In this document: positions 34,988 through 43,429 of the stretch, piece by piece
Layout: the number at the start of each line of letters is the position of its first letter
Numbering within the stretch: the first letter of the stretch is position 1
Source of the DNA: Clostridiales bacterium
GTDB taxonomy: Bacteria; Bacillota; Clostridia; Oscillospirales; Butyricicoccaceae
Length of the DNA: 64,000 bases
Direction of reading: 5' to 3'
NCBI GenBank assembly: GCA_004555915.1
Contig: SFJM01000008.1
Location: 118,806-182,805, forward strand
Made by a program: the position numbers and the translations under genes
The notes under the pieces: model-generated
Told to the model about the DNA's origin: nothing
Seen by the model: only the letters and a program-made list of their open reading frames with translations
The model's database searches: none

Positions 34988-35032
34988 AACAGACCGTAGG
35001 AAGGCAACCGTGTTCCTGCGGTCTGTTTTTTT
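34988..35032 (+). terminator. terminator after the DUF1540 gene
   Basis: AACAGACCGTAGGAA pairs with TTCCTGCGGTCTGTT, then seven T residues. Confidence 0.88.
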
Positions 35033-35105
35033 GCAAAAAAATCCCGCAATCCATGGGAAATATGCCGGGAATCTGCTGCCTGTGCAAATTTCATCCGGGT
35101 ATCCC

Positions 35106-35134
35106 TTGCAATTTTACGCTTTTTGTATTACATT
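35106..35134 (+). promoter_or_regulatory. promoter of trpS
   Basis: TTGCAA and TACATT at 17 bases spacing, about 55 bases before the start. The 157-base gap is too short for a full T-box leader. Confidence 0.5.
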
Positions 35135-35191
35135 ATATAGGGAAACGACTGGACGGTATGCATATGCACCGTTCTTGAGGAGGAAATACAT

Positions 35192-36277
35192 TTGGGAAAG
35201 ATTATTTTAACCGGAGACCGTCCTACCGGCAAGCTGCATCTGGGCCATTATGTAGGCTCGCTGAAGCGCCGGGTAGAGCTGCAGAATTCCGGTGAATACG
35301 ATAAAATTTTTATTATGATTGCGGATGCGCAGGCTTTGACGGACAATGCGGATAATCCTGAAAAAGTGCGTCAGAACATTCTGGAGGTTGCGCTGGATTA
35401 CCTGTCCTGCGGACTGGACCCGGCAAAATCCACGCTGTTTATCCAGTCCATGGTGCCGCAGCTGACGGAGCTGACGGTTTACTATATGAATCTGGTTACC
35501 GTATCCCGCCTGCAGCGCAATCCAACCGTTAAGTCGGAAATTCAGATGCGCAATTTCGAGGCAAGCATCCCGGTGGGCTTCTTTACTTATCCCATCAGCC
35601 AGGCTGCGGATATCACCGCGTTCCGTGCTACCACGGTACCCGCAGGCGAGGACCAGATGCCGATGGTGGAACAGACCCGTGAAATTGTGCATAAGTTTAA
35701 CAGCGTATACGGCGAGACCCTGACCATGCCGAACATCCTGCTGCCGGAGAATCAGGTCTGCATGCGTCTGCCGGGTACCGATGGCAAGGCAAAGATGAGC
35801 AAGTCCCTTGGCAACTGCATTTACCTGTCGGATGAGCCGAAGGACATCAAAAAGAAGATTATGAGCATGTACACTGACCCGAACCACATCCGTGTGGAAG
35901 ACCCGGGACAGGTGGAAGGCAACACCGTCTTTACCTATCTGGATGCATTCTGCAAGCCGGAGCATTTTGCGGAATTCTGGCCGGATTATGCAAATCTGGA
36001 TGAGGTCAAGGAGCATTACCGGCGCGGCGGCCTGGGCGATGTGAAGGTCAAGAAGTTCCTGAATAAGGTTCTGGAGGCGGAACTGGCACCGATCCGTGCA
36101 CGCCGCAAGGAATTTGAAAAAGACATTCCGGCGGTATATGAAATCCTGAAGCAGGGCAGTGAGGTTGCCCGTGCCGAGGCGGAAAAGACCCTGCATGATG
36201 TGCGTGATGCCATGAAGATCAATTACTTTGATGACATGGAGCTGATTGCGGAGCAGGCAGAAAAGTACGGCAAGTAA
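35192..36277 (+). CDS. trpS: tryptophanyl-tRNA synthetase
   Basis: 361 residues from a TTG start preceded by GAGGAGG. Class I synthetase: the HIGH-like motif is HLGHYVGSL at about residue 17, and KMSKS is in GKAKMSKSLGNCIYLSDE at about 205. GDRPTGKLHLGHY is characteristic of TrpRS. Slightly longer than the usual 330-340 residues. Catalyses charging of tRNA-Trp. Transcribed alone. Confidence 0.95.
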   Translation: MGKIILTGDRPTGKLHLGHYVGSLKRRVELQNSGEYDKIFIMIADAQALTDNADNPEKVRQNILEVALDYLSCGLDPAKSTLFIQSMVPQLTELTVYYMNLVTVSRLQRNPTVKSEIQMRNFEASIPVGFFTYPISQAADITAFRATTVPAGEDQMPMVEQTREIVHKFNSVYGETLTMPNILLPENQVCMRLPGTDGKAKMSKSLGNCIYLSDEPKDIKKKIMSMYTDPNHIRVEDPGQVEGNTVFTYLDAFCKPEHFAEFWPDYANLDEVKEHYRRGGLGDVKVKKFLNKVLEAELAPIRARRKEFEKDIPAVYEILKQGSEVARAEAEKTLHDVRDAMKINYFDDMELIAEQAEKYGK

Positions 36278-36297
36278 GTATTTTGAATCGAAAAAGC

Positions 36298-36330
36298 AAA
36301 ATCCACTCTCGAAATGAGGGTGGATTTTTT
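36298..36330. terminator. bidirectional terminator between trpS and the convergent operon
   Basis: AAATCCACTCTC pairs with GAGGGTGGATTT, with A and T runs on either side. Confidence 0.85.
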
Positions 36331-36342
36331 GATGATTGGAAT

Positions 36343-37170
36343 TTAACGGTGCAGCCAGTCAATAGACGCGTTTAGTGAGTCTGTCAGGAAGGAATCCAGA
36401 CATTGTCTGGCTCTGGCGGCAATGTCCTCCGGTACCGAACAGATGGGTTCGGCAATGCTTCCGGCGATGGCGGCAATGGTATCACTGTCGCCGCCAATGG
36501 AAATCGCGGCAGAAATGACATCTGCATAGCTGGTTTCCTCTAAAACTGCCTTGATTGCCTGAGGGACAGAGCCCTGGCAGGATACATCAAAGCGATAGGT
36601 GGGACGGATTTCATCCAGCGTGAAATCCAGATTGTAATACCGGCTGGCATAGGCTTCCAGCTCTGCCTTGCTGCCGCCGTTTCGCAGCAGGAAAATGCTG
36701 CCTGCCGTCACCTGAGCTCCTTTGATGCCCTCCGGATGGTCATGGGTCACCATGGCGGACAGCGTCCCCAGCTTTTCCGCTTCCGCAAGGCTGTTTGCAG
36801 CCCAGCCGGCAAAGGAGGCGCGCATGGCGGAACCATTGCCCCAGCTGTTGTATGGCTGGGGATTGGCGGCGCGCAGCCAGCTGCGAAACCGTCCGACATA
36901 TCCGGCTCGGGGATAGTTTCGGCCATAGTGCTGCATGGCAGTCTGGATTTCCCGCAGCAGAATGCCTTCCGCAGAAGGCTCCTCCATCCAGTTTTCCGGC
37001 AGCTGCCGCAGGCCATTCCGGATGCCCTCTGCCACAGCCAGCGTCATCACTGTGTCGTCAGTAAACCGGCAGCCGGGTTTAATCAGCGTTGCGGGTTTGT
37101 GTTTGATGTTGTGGAATTCATATATGGAGCCTGCGATATCACCGCAGACCGCACCGAGCATACAGGTCAT
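36343..37170 (-). CDS. ADP-ribosylglycohydrolase family protein
   Basis: 275 residues with ribosome site GGAGGTG. Metal sites: MLGAVCGDIAGSIYEFHN at the start, RFTDDTVMTLAVAEG near 37 and SIGGDSDTIAAIAGSIAEP near 228 are the three di-magnesium motifs of the ARH/DraG family. These enzymes remove ADP-ribose from proteins or nucleic acids. It is the last gene after aldolase-mtnA-deaminase, 26 bases downstream of the deaminase. A metabolic role such as cutting an ADP-ribose derivative is possible but not shown. Confidence 0.87.
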   Translation of the reverse strand: MTCMLGAVCGDIAGSIYEFHNIKHKPATLIKPGCRFTDDTVMTLAVAEGIRNGLRQLPENWMEEPSAEGILLREIQTAMQHYGRNYPRAGYVGRFRSWLRAANPQPYNSWGNGSAMRASFAGWAANSLAEAEKLGTLSAMVTHDHPEGIKGAQVTAGSIFLLRNGGSKAELEAYASRYYNLDFTLDEIRPTYRFDVSCQGSVPQAIKAVLEETSYADVISAAISIGGDSDTIAAIAGSIAEPICSVPEDIAARARQCLDSFLTDSLNASIDWLHR

Positions 37171-37196
37171 AGCGTTTCACCTCCGCAAATGGATGG

Positions 37197-38471
37197 TCAC
37201 ATCTTCTTGAGCTTCTGCGTAATTTCCCCAGCCTTTGCGTAAATCTCCTGGGGGTCTGTACCCACAGAAAATTCGCCGTTTTCATACAGAATGTTACCGG
37301 CAATCATGGTCAGGATGACATTCTGCTTGCTGCCGCTGTAAACCAGATTCTTGCTGATATGGTTGATGGGCTGCATGTTCGGCTGGTTCAGGTCGATGAC
37401 AATCAGGTCAGCCTGGCTGCCTGCGGTCAGGGTTTCGCAATCAGTCAGCCGCATGGCTTTTGCACCGCCTACCGTTGCCATATACAGCACCGCATTGGCA
37501 TCTACAGCCGAAGCATCCTGCTCCCGTACCTTGGCAAGGGCTGTGGTCAGGAACATCTCACGGAACATATCCAGACAGTTGTTGCTGGCAGGGCCATCTG
37601 TACCAATGGCAAGGTTGACGCCTGCCTGCAGCATGTCCTGAATCGGCGCGATGCCGCTGGCCAGCTTGAGATTGGAAGCCGGATTGGTAATGACGGACAA
37701 ATTGCACTGCTTAAAAATAGCGATGTCCTCCGGTGTCATGTGGACACAATGATATCCGCCACCGCCATAATCAAACAAGTGCAGGGAATCCAGATACTGG
37801 GTAGGGGTCATACCGGTTTTGGCAATACAGGATTCGACTTCTGCCGCAGTTTCCGAATTATGCGTATAAACCGGCGCCTGGAACAGGTGTGCCAGAGCGG
37901 CGAGGTCCTCCAGAATACCGCGGGATGTGGTATATTCCGCATGGAAGCCAAGCTCAAAGGAAATCAGCGGATGATACCCGTTGTATTTCTGGTACCATTC
38001 GCCCACTTGTGCGGCAGACTGGCTGAAGTCATTGACGGCACCGGTGAGCACAGTGCGGAAGCCGGTGTCAATGGATGCCTGCACAATGGAATCCGGTGTG
38101 AGGTACATGTCGAAATTGGCGGTAATGCCGCTGGTCAGGTATTCCAGATAGGCCAGCCGGGACAGGTGGTAAATCATCTCGGCGTCCAGCTTTGCTTCCA
38201 TGGGGAAGACCTGAGTATTCAGCCAGTCCTGCAGCGGCAGGTCATCGGCATAGGAACGGAGAAAGGTCATGGCAGAATGGGTGTGGGCATTTTTGAAGCC
38301 CGGAAGAACCAGATTGCCATTGATGTTGCGCTGCACATCCCAGTGCATATCAGACGGCTTTTCCGGTCCGGCATAGAGGATTTTGTCATTTTCAATCCAG
38401 ATTTCGCCCCAGAACGGTTCATACCCCTCTGCCATTGTCAGGATACGGGCATTATACAGTCTTGTGGTCAT
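37197..38471 (-). CDS. mtaD: 5'-methylthioadenosine/S-adenosylhomocysteine deaminase-type amidohydrolase
   Basis: 424 residues from ATG 38471, 7 bases after AGGAGG; a GTG two codons earlier is too close. Metal ligands: HTHSAMTFLRS (HxH, about 65), a histidine in YTHNSETAAEVE, HCVHMTPEDI and the aspartate in AIGTDGPASNN. This is the cytosine/adenosine deaminase branch. Members deaminate MTA, SAH or 5'-deoxyadenosine to inosine forms. It starts 2 bases after mtnA ends, which supports a substrate from 5'-modified adenosines. Confidence 0.85.
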   Translation of the reverse strand: MTTRLYNARILTMAEGYEPFWGEIWIENDKILYAGPEKPSDMHWDVQRNINGNLVLPGFKNAHTHSAMTFLRSYADDLPLQDWLNTQVFPMEAKLDAEMIYHLSRLAYLEYLTSGITANFDMYLTPDSIVQASIDTGFRTVLTGAVNDFSQSAAQVGEWYQKYNGYHPLISFELGFHAEYTTSRGILEDLAALAHLFQAPVYTHNSETAAEVESCIAKTGMTPTQYLDSLHLFDYGGGGYHCVHMTPEDIAIFKQCNLSVITNPASNLKLASGIAPIQDMLQAGVNLAIGTDGPASNNCLDMFREMFLTTALAKVREQDASAVDANAVLYMATVGGAKAMRLTDCETLTAGSQADLIVIDLNQPNMQPINHISKNLVYSGSKQNVILTMIAGNILYENGEFSVGTDPQEIYAKAGEITQKLKKM

Positions 38472-38473
38472 GT

Positions 38474-39568
38474 TCACTCCTCCTGCTCCGGTGTGCCATA
38501 GGGCAGACCGGCACGTTTTTTCTCAAAGACAGCACGCAGGCTTTCGGTATATGGCGCACGGCAAATGCCGTATTCGGTCACAATGCCGGAAATCAGCGTG
38601 TGGTCTGTCACATCAAAGGCCGGATTGTAGCATTTTACCTCCGGCAGTGCCATGGGCTCCGTATAGAATTTTTCCCGAATCTCTGCCGGATCCCGCTGTT
38701 CAATGGGGATATCTTCACCGGTGGCACAATCCAGGTCAATGGTAGAGGTGGGGCCCAGCACATAAAACGGGATGCCGTAATGCTTTGCCAGAATGGCAAC
38801 CCCGGAGGTGCCGATTTTATTGGCAGTATCTCCATTGGCTGCCACACGGTCACAGCCCAAAAAGCATGCCTGTACCCAGCCGTTTTTCATCACAAGGCTG
38901 GCCATATTGTCACAAATCAGTGTTACATCCATACCAGCACGGCTTAATTCATAGGAGGTCAGCCGGGCACCCTGCAGCAATGGACGGGTTTCATCCGCAA
39001 AAATACGGAACTGCATCCCGCGTTCCTTCCCCAGAAACAGCGGGCCAAGGGCGGTACCATAACGGGAGGTGGCCAGCGGCCCTGCATTGCAGTGGGTCAG
39101 GATGCCGTCACCGTCATGAATCAGGGATAAGCCATAAGCCGCAATCGAACGGCACATGGCGATGTCTTCCTCATGGATGGCAATACATTCCCGGCACAGC
39201 TGTTCCAGACGGTCAGACTGCCCGGCACAGCGTTCGGCGACGTCCAGCATGCGGTTTAGTGCCCAGCGCAGGTTCACCGCTGTCGGGCGGGAGGAGGCCA
39301 GATATTCTGCCTGCTGATGGAGTTCGGTCAGAAAGGCTTCTGTCGATGTGTCAGGCTGGATTTGCTGTGCCAGTACATAGAGGTCGTAGGCGGCACAGAT
39401 GCCAATGCACGGCGCCCCACGTACCTGCAGGGTCTGGATGGCATGGAACATATCCTGCGCAGTGCGCAGGGTGAGATATTGCGTGCGGTTTGGCAGCTGG
39501 GTCTGGTCCAGAATGACCACAGCGGTACCGTCATCGCTGAGATGTACATGGTCAGATAGATATTGCAT
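38474..39568 (-). CDS. mtnA: S-methyl-5-thioribose-1-phosphate isomerase MtnA (or 5-deoxyribose-1-phosphate isomerase)
   Basis: 364 residues from ATG 39568 (GAAGGAAGC upstream inside the aldolase gene); 17-base overlap with the aldolase. Converts the aldose-1-phosphate to the ketose (5-methylthioribulose-1-P or 5-deoxyribulose-1-P). Seen: VRGAPCIGICAAYDL near 45, GDGILTHCNAGPLATSRYGT with the catalytic cysteine, CDNMASLVMK, GCDRVAANGDTANKIGTSG with the catalytic aspartate and YNPAFDVTDH. Highly conserved. Confidence 0.92.
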   Translation of the reverse strand: MQYLSDHVHLSDDGTAVVILDQTQLPNRTQYLTLRTAQDMFHAIQTLQVRGAPCIGICAAYDLYVLAQQIQPDTSTEAFLTELHQQAEYLASSRPTAVNLRWALNRMLDVAERCAGQSDRLEQLCRECIAIHEEDIAMCRSIAAYGLSLIHDGDGILTHCNAGPLATSRYGTALGPLFLGKERGMQFRIFADETRPLLQGARLTSYELSRAGMDVTLICDNMASLVMKNGWVQACFLGCDRVAANGDTANKIGTSGVAILAKHYGIPFYVLGPTSTIDLDCATGEDIPIEQRDPAEIREKFYTEPMALPEVKCYNPAFDVTDHTLISGIVTEYGICRAPYTESLRAVFEKKRAGLPYGTPEQEE

Positions 39569-40193
39569 AGGGCTTGCTTCCTTCTTCATCAATCACCGCA
39601 GGAATCGGGCAGCCGGTACTCATGGCAAGCCGGACGATTTTTGCGGCATCTTCTACATAGATACTGTTGGTATATGCCTGCGCCAGTGTCTCACCGGCAG
39701 TGACTACACCATGGTTTGCCAGCAGACAGGCAGGCTTGCGGCTGAGGATGGGCAGACAGTTGGTGCCTACAGCTGCGCTGCCCTGTGGGGCATACTCTGC
39801 CACTTCAATGCTTCCGCCGAGAAACAGCAGCATTTCCACCAGTACGCATGGAATTTCCCTGCGCAGAACGGCATATGCTGTGGCATTTGGGGAATGAGTA
39901 TGGACAATGGCATGATACTGCGGCAAATGGCGATAGATTTCCGCATGCATTTTCCATTCAGAGGAGGGCTTGTTCCGCCCGTCCATTACATTGCCATTTA
40001 AATCCAGAATGACAATGTCCTCCGGTGTCATAACGGAATACGCCATCCCGCTGGGGGTGATTGCCATATATTGTCCGGTTTTGTCCAGACAGCTGAAATT
40101 GCCGCTGGTAGCCGCCATAAACCCTTCCTGATAGGCGCGCTGCGCCGTAGCAACGATTTCCTCCCGTATGGGAAGCAGATCGGATTGATACAT
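39552..40193 (-). CDS. class II aldolase (probable 5-deoxyribulose/methylthioribulose-phosphate aldolase)
   Basis: 213 residues with ribosome site AGGAGGG. Class II aldolase/adducin fold: ATSGNFSCLD, TPSGMAYSVMTPEDIV, SSEWKMHAEIYR with the catalytic glutamate, HTHSPNATA zinc histidines and LLANHGVVTAGETL with the third histidine. By sequence it could be a fuculose- or rhamnulose-phosphate aldolase. First in an operon with mtnA and an MTA deaminase, it best fits the aldolase of the DHAP shunt, giving dihydroxyacetone phosphate and acetaldehyde or methylthioacetaldehyde. Confidence 0.85.
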   Translation of the reverse strand: MYQSDLLPIREEIVATAQRAYQEGFMAATSGNFSCLDKTGQYMAITPSGMAYSVMTPEDIVILDLNGNVMDGRNKPSSEWKMHAEIYRHLPQYHAIVHTHSPNATAYAVLRREIPCVLVEMLLFLGGSIEVAEYAPQGSAAVGTNCLPILSRKPACLLANHGVVTAGETLAQAYTNSIYVEDAAKIVRLAMSTGCPIPAVIDEEGSKPYAISI

Positions 40194-40224
40194 GTCCTGT
40201 CCCTCCTGTTTCCGAATATATTCA

Positions 40225-40253
40225 ATTATACTGTTTTTTTACCATTGCTTCAA
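40225..40253 (-). promoter_or_regulatory. promoter of the aldolase-mtnA-deaminase operon
   Basis: TTGAAG and perfect TATAAT, 17-base spacer, about 30 bases before the aldolase start. Confidence 0.7.
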
Positions 40254-40272
40254 CCTTACGGCAAGGAAATGC

Positions 40273-40300
40273 TTGCATTTTACGGTGAGGCTCGTATAAT
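40273..40300 (+). promoter_or_regulatory. promoter of nudC
   Basis: TTGCAT, 16-base spacer and perfect TATAAT, about 70 bases before the start. It is back to back with the minus promoter at 40225-40253. Confidence 0.7.
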
Positions 40301-40371
40301 GAAAAGGGATAGAAAGGCATCAGGATGTAATCCGAACATCATCCTGCCCAAAAAGCACATGGAGGATAGAT

Positions 40372-41223
40372 ATGATTCAGGATATCGGAATCAAAACCAT
40401 TGACACGGAATTTTCCAAACCAACACCGGCAGACCAGGATTATGTCCTGCTGTTTGAGCGTACCGATGTATTTGTTATGCCGGAAACCGGCAAGCTGCCC
40501 ACCTATGCGGACTGGAAGGCGCTGGGCGGAGATGACCGTGAGCTGGTACATATTTTTGAACAGGCAAATACACAGTTTTTTACGGTACTGGACCCGGCGG
40601 ATGCAATCAAAGACCAGCTGAAGCGGGAAATATCCCGTTACCTGCGTACGGTTTCCCCGGAATGGCTGCGGCTGGGTGCGGTAACTGCCCTGCACCTGTT
40701 CCAGTGGTATCAGACCCATCGGTTCTGTGGCTGCTGTGGTGCACCAATGGAGCCGGATGGCAAGGAGCTGGCTATGCGCTGTACCAATGAAGAATGCCAT
40801 GCCGTGACTTATCCGGTCATCAGCCCTGCCATTATTGTCGGTATTGTCAATGGGGATAAAATCCTGCTGACCAAGTCTTCCGTCTATAAAAATCCGGTTT
40901 ACGCACTGGTTTCCGGTTATATGAGTGTAGGTGAAACCTTTGAAACCACAGTAAAACGTGAGGCCAAGGAAGAAACCGGTCTGGATATCAAAAATATCCG
41001 GTATTTTGGCAACCAGCCATGGGGATTCTCCGGAGCACAAATGATTGGCTTCTGGGCTGAACTGGATGGCAGTGATGAAGTAAAGCTGCAGGAAGATGAG
41101 CTGAAGGAAGCAAAGTGGTATACACCGGAGGAAATTCCACCGGCATATGAGGAAAATCCGCTGGATCTGACACATTATATGATTGAACTGTTCCGTGCAC
41201 ATAAAGCTCCCGGACAGAAGTAA
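40372..41223 (+). CDS. nudC: NAD+ diphosphatase (NudC-type Nudix hydrolase)
   Basis: 283 residues with ATGGAGGAT upstream. N-terminal NudC-like domain, then a four-cysteine zinc ribbon (FCGCCGAPM, CTNEECH, about 121-145). The Nudix box GYMSVGETFETTVKREAKEE with TGL after it lies at about 181-203, and the NudC-specific NQPWGFSGAQM follows. Family enzymes cut NAD(H) and remove NAD caps from RNA. Followed at 31 bases by the hydrolase remnant. Confidence 0.92.
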   Translation: MIQDIGIKTIDTEFSKPTPADQDYVLLFERTDVFVMPETGKLPTYADWKALGGDDRELVHIFEQANTQFFTVLDPADAIKDQLKREISRYLRTVSPEWLRLGAVTALHLFQWYQTHRFCGCCGAPMEPDGKELAMRCTNEECHAVTYPVISPAIIVGIVNGDKILLTKSSVYKNPVYALVSGYMSVGETFETTVKREAKEETGLDIKNIRYFGNQPWGFSGAQMIGFWAELDGSDEVKLQEDELKEAKWYTPEEIPPAYEENPLDLTHYMIELFRAHKAPGQK

Positions 41224-41254
41224 TCCATAACTGCGCAGAATAGGAGGCATCACG

Positions 41255-41947
41255 ATGGTTGGAAAGCTGGTTTCTTCATCCAGAGGCGCAACCTATTACT
41301 GGGTTGAACGCAATAAAAATCCGGATGCACCATATATTGTATTTACACATGGTATTGCTGCCAATCATCATTTATTTGATAAGCAGCTGCCATATTTCCA
41401 ATGGAATTATCATATGATTTTCTGGGATCTTCCTTTACATGGACGTTCCCGGCCTTATCATGACTTCTCTTATGAAAAGGTACAGGCTTTTGTGGGTGTG
41501 GGTGCCATGCCTCTTGGTGTCAGATTTTATTCCGCAGCGGATTTAAAAGGATTGCGCAAGGTACCGATGCGTGTCAAGCGTCTGCCGGAAAAGCTGCTGC
41601 GGAATCACATTGCCAAAGGACATGCACAAACCAGATATGGATATCATAACGCACTGGCCATGGTGGAGCAGATGTCCAAGCGTGAAATTATCAATGCATT
41701 CAGTTCGGCCTATGCAGACCGGTTTACCCGGGAAGAACCGGTAGATTTTTCCTGTCCGGTGATGCTGATGATCGGTGCAATGGATTATACCGGGAAAATT
41801 GCGGAATATTGCCGCATCTGGGCGGAACAGACCGGTTATCCCATGTATGTGATACCGGATGCTTCACATAATGCCAATGCGGACAATTTTGACGCATTCA
41901 ATGACGCACTCAATAAATTCCTGCATCGGCAGGTGGACGGAATATAA
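41255..41947 (+). pseudogene. alpha/beta hydrolase lacking its nucleophile segment
   Basis: 230 residues, open frame with a good ribosome site AGGAGG. Start and end match alpha/beta hydrolases: IVFTHGIAANHHLF (oxyanion region), WDLPLHGRSRP, VMLMIGAMDYTG with the acidic residue and DASHNANADN with the histidine. Between HGRSRPYHDFSYEK and VQAFVGVGAMPLG the usual 35-40 residues with the nucleophile elbow (GxSxG) are absent. The join is in frame near 41488. Most likely an in-frame deletion giving an inactive protein; a non-catalytic role cannot be excluded. Confidence 0.65.
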
Positions 41948-41952
41948 CAAGA

Positions 41953-41982
41953 AACCCCGCAGGAAAATCCTGCGGGGTTATA
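41953..41982 (+). terminator. hairpin after the hydrolase remnant
   Basis: AACCCCGCAGGA pairs with TCCTGCGGGGTT; the following tract is only moderately T-rich. Confidence 0.6.
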
Positions 41983-42016
41983 TTCTGACAAAACAAGGTT
42001 GTGTTGTCGGGATTTT

Positions 42017-42394
42017 TTATTTATCCAGGACATAGGTGGAAATCGCCTGTCCGATAGCGACAATATCACTGGAACCCATAAATTCAAAGGTTACCTTTCC
42101 CACACCGGAGAAATACAGCTCCAGTTCGCTGTCCATATCCAGCACACCGGAGGTTTCGATGGAATAAACGATGATCTTGCTGTATGGCATGGAGGTATAA
42201 TCCTTCTTTTTACCGGTCATACCCTGTACATTGACGGCAATCACACGTTTGTTGGTAAACACTACATAATCCCGCACGGTTGTATAGCTGCCGAGAACCT
42301 CTTCGCCGGGAATCAAAAGCGGGGCAATGTGGTCCAGCTTCGGTCTGGAATCCTTTCTGAGCTTAAATAAGGAAGCATTCTGAAAATCAATCAT
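42017..42394 (-). CDS. bacterial PH-domain protein
   Basis: 125 residues with ribosome site AAAGGAGAA. A single bacterial PH-like domain: LLIPGEEVLGSYTTVRDYVVFTNKRVIAVNVQG is read in two parts at about 27-59, then YSKIIVYSIETSG, ELELYFSGVGKVTFEF and a final helix. Members of this YvbH/DUF1696-like group are small soluble proteins of unknown role. It lies just outside the left end of the integrated element. Confidence 0.82.
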   Translation of the reverse strand: MIDFQNASLFKLRKDSRPKLDHIAPLLIPGEEVLGSYTTVRDYVVFTNKRVIAVNVQGMTGKKKDYTSMPYSKIIVYSIETSGVLDMDSELELYFSGVGKVTFEFMGSSDIVAIGQAISTYVLDK

Positions 42395-42534
42395 ACATGG
42401 TTCTCCTTTGCTGTACTGTGGTTTTGCTGGTGCTTTGTTTCGGACAGATATTCATGCCGTGTAATATCTGCGTCATTTCTCTTATCCGTATCATACCAAA
42501 GGCGGGGCAGAAGGATGAAATTTCTGCCAGCACC

Positions 42535-42566
42535 AAATCCCAACCCAGCGAAGCAGTTGGGATTTG
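42535..42566. repeat. hairpin between the PH-domain gene and the element
   Basis: AAATCCCAAC pairs with GTTGGGATTT. The surrounding 42395-42608 shows no gene. Confidence 0.4.
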
Positions 42567-42608
42567 GAAAAGGAGCTGCGACAGAATGAGAGAGAAGTGA
42601 CTTTTTCA

Positions 42609-42649
42609 CAAAAAAAGTCGCTGCGAACGATATGTCGTCCGCAGCGACG
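42609..42649 (-). terminator. original tRNA-Pro terminator displaced by integration
   Basis: GTCGCTGCG pairs with CGCAGCGAC, and on the minus strand seven T residues follow. It sits directly beyond the displaced tRNA tail (attL), where the tRNA-Pro terminator would have been before the element inserted. Confidence 0.7.
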
Positions 42650-42695
42650 TGGTCCGAGTGGCGGGACTTGAACCCACGGCCTCTTGACCCCCAGT
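42648..42695. repeat. attL: left copy of the 48-bp tRNA-Pro core
   Basis: The 48 bases match 54009-54056 exactly. They are the CCA end, acceptor strand, T arm and anticodon region of tRNA-Pro on the minus strand. Beyond 42695 the sequence no longer matches a tRNA. Confidence 0.93.
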
Positions 42696-43376
42696 GCACA
42701 GGCTTGGAAATCCGTCATTGAATATCAGGATAAATTGTGCAATTATAGTTCTATTTATCGGCATATATCGTGCATTTCTCGCACTTTTTCACAACTTTGT
42801 TTCTGTTCTCATAAGCACCAGATAAACACCAAACACCAGAATAAACACCAAATAAGCACCCATTGTTTCGAGTGTAGATAGCAGACCCACAGCGGCCTGC
42901 TCTTTTTCTGTATCCCCTGATTTCCGGGTATGTTCACATATTCACAATATACACGATGTTCACGATATGCACATTACTGCGTCCGAAAAACGGACGCACT
43001 GCCAGTCGTCCGAAATTCAGACGGCTGAAAATTTGTCTGTCACCTTTTTAGGACCTGAAAAATCTGAATATGTGCCCGCCGGCAGCAGAATCCAATTTTG
43101 GATTGAGCGAACGTCCCCAATTTTGGGGCGGTGTTGTTCGTATCACGACGGCACAATTTCGTGCACTCCTCATTTGTGGGTATCAGAAAATTTGAAACCG
43201 TAACCACAAGCAAACACAGGTCAGCATCTGACAGTGGCAATGCGTACCCAGCAGTCACGCACTCAATCAGAACACCTGTTCTTTTGAGCGTCAGTCCCCC
43301 TCTCTGCGTTTTTCTCCTGTCCATGGTGTAATTTTATGCCCGGCGGGCAAAACGCAATACAGGTCATCCACATGAA
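42696..43376. other. gene-poor left arm with hairpins and palindromes
   Basis: No gene is supported. Seen after the arm repeats are TGCGTCCG/CGGACGCA (42980-43000), a second weaker hairpin built on CGTCCG/CAGACG, ATCCAATTTTGGAT (43090-43103) and CCCCAATTTTGGGG (43115-43128). The last two share the core CCAATTTTGG. Confidence 0.5.
42811..42860. repeat. putative recombinase arm-binding repeats, left end
   Basis: Four to five copies of a motif close to ATAARCACCA within 50 bases. Related copies (ATAAACACCA, ACAAACACCA) lie at 53912-53932 inside the right end. Position inside both att cores suggests arm-type sites for the integrase. Confidence 0.6.
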
Positions 43377-43405
43377 AAAAGGGGGCGTCGTGTTGACGTC
43401 CCCTC
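43377..43405 (-). terminator. terminator of the HTH-DUF4160-DUF2442 operon
   Basis: On the minus strand GGGGACGTC pairs with GACGCCCC (one bulge), followed by six T residues. Confidence 0.65.
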
Positions 43406-43429
43406 GTTGTTATTCGTTATTCTGTATGG

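Noticed and set aside
34969..35191. T-box leader upstream of trpS
   Set aside because: A terminator for the previous gene takes the first part and the rest is too short, with no T-box motif or specifier loop.
42650..42725. A second tRNA gene at the left end of the element
   Set aside because: Only the 3' 46 bases match tRNA-Pro; the 5' half is unrelated, so it is an att remnant.
42967..43203. 78-residue frame in the left arm of the element
   Set aside because: No ribosome site, runs through the hairpins and palindromes, no recognisable fold.
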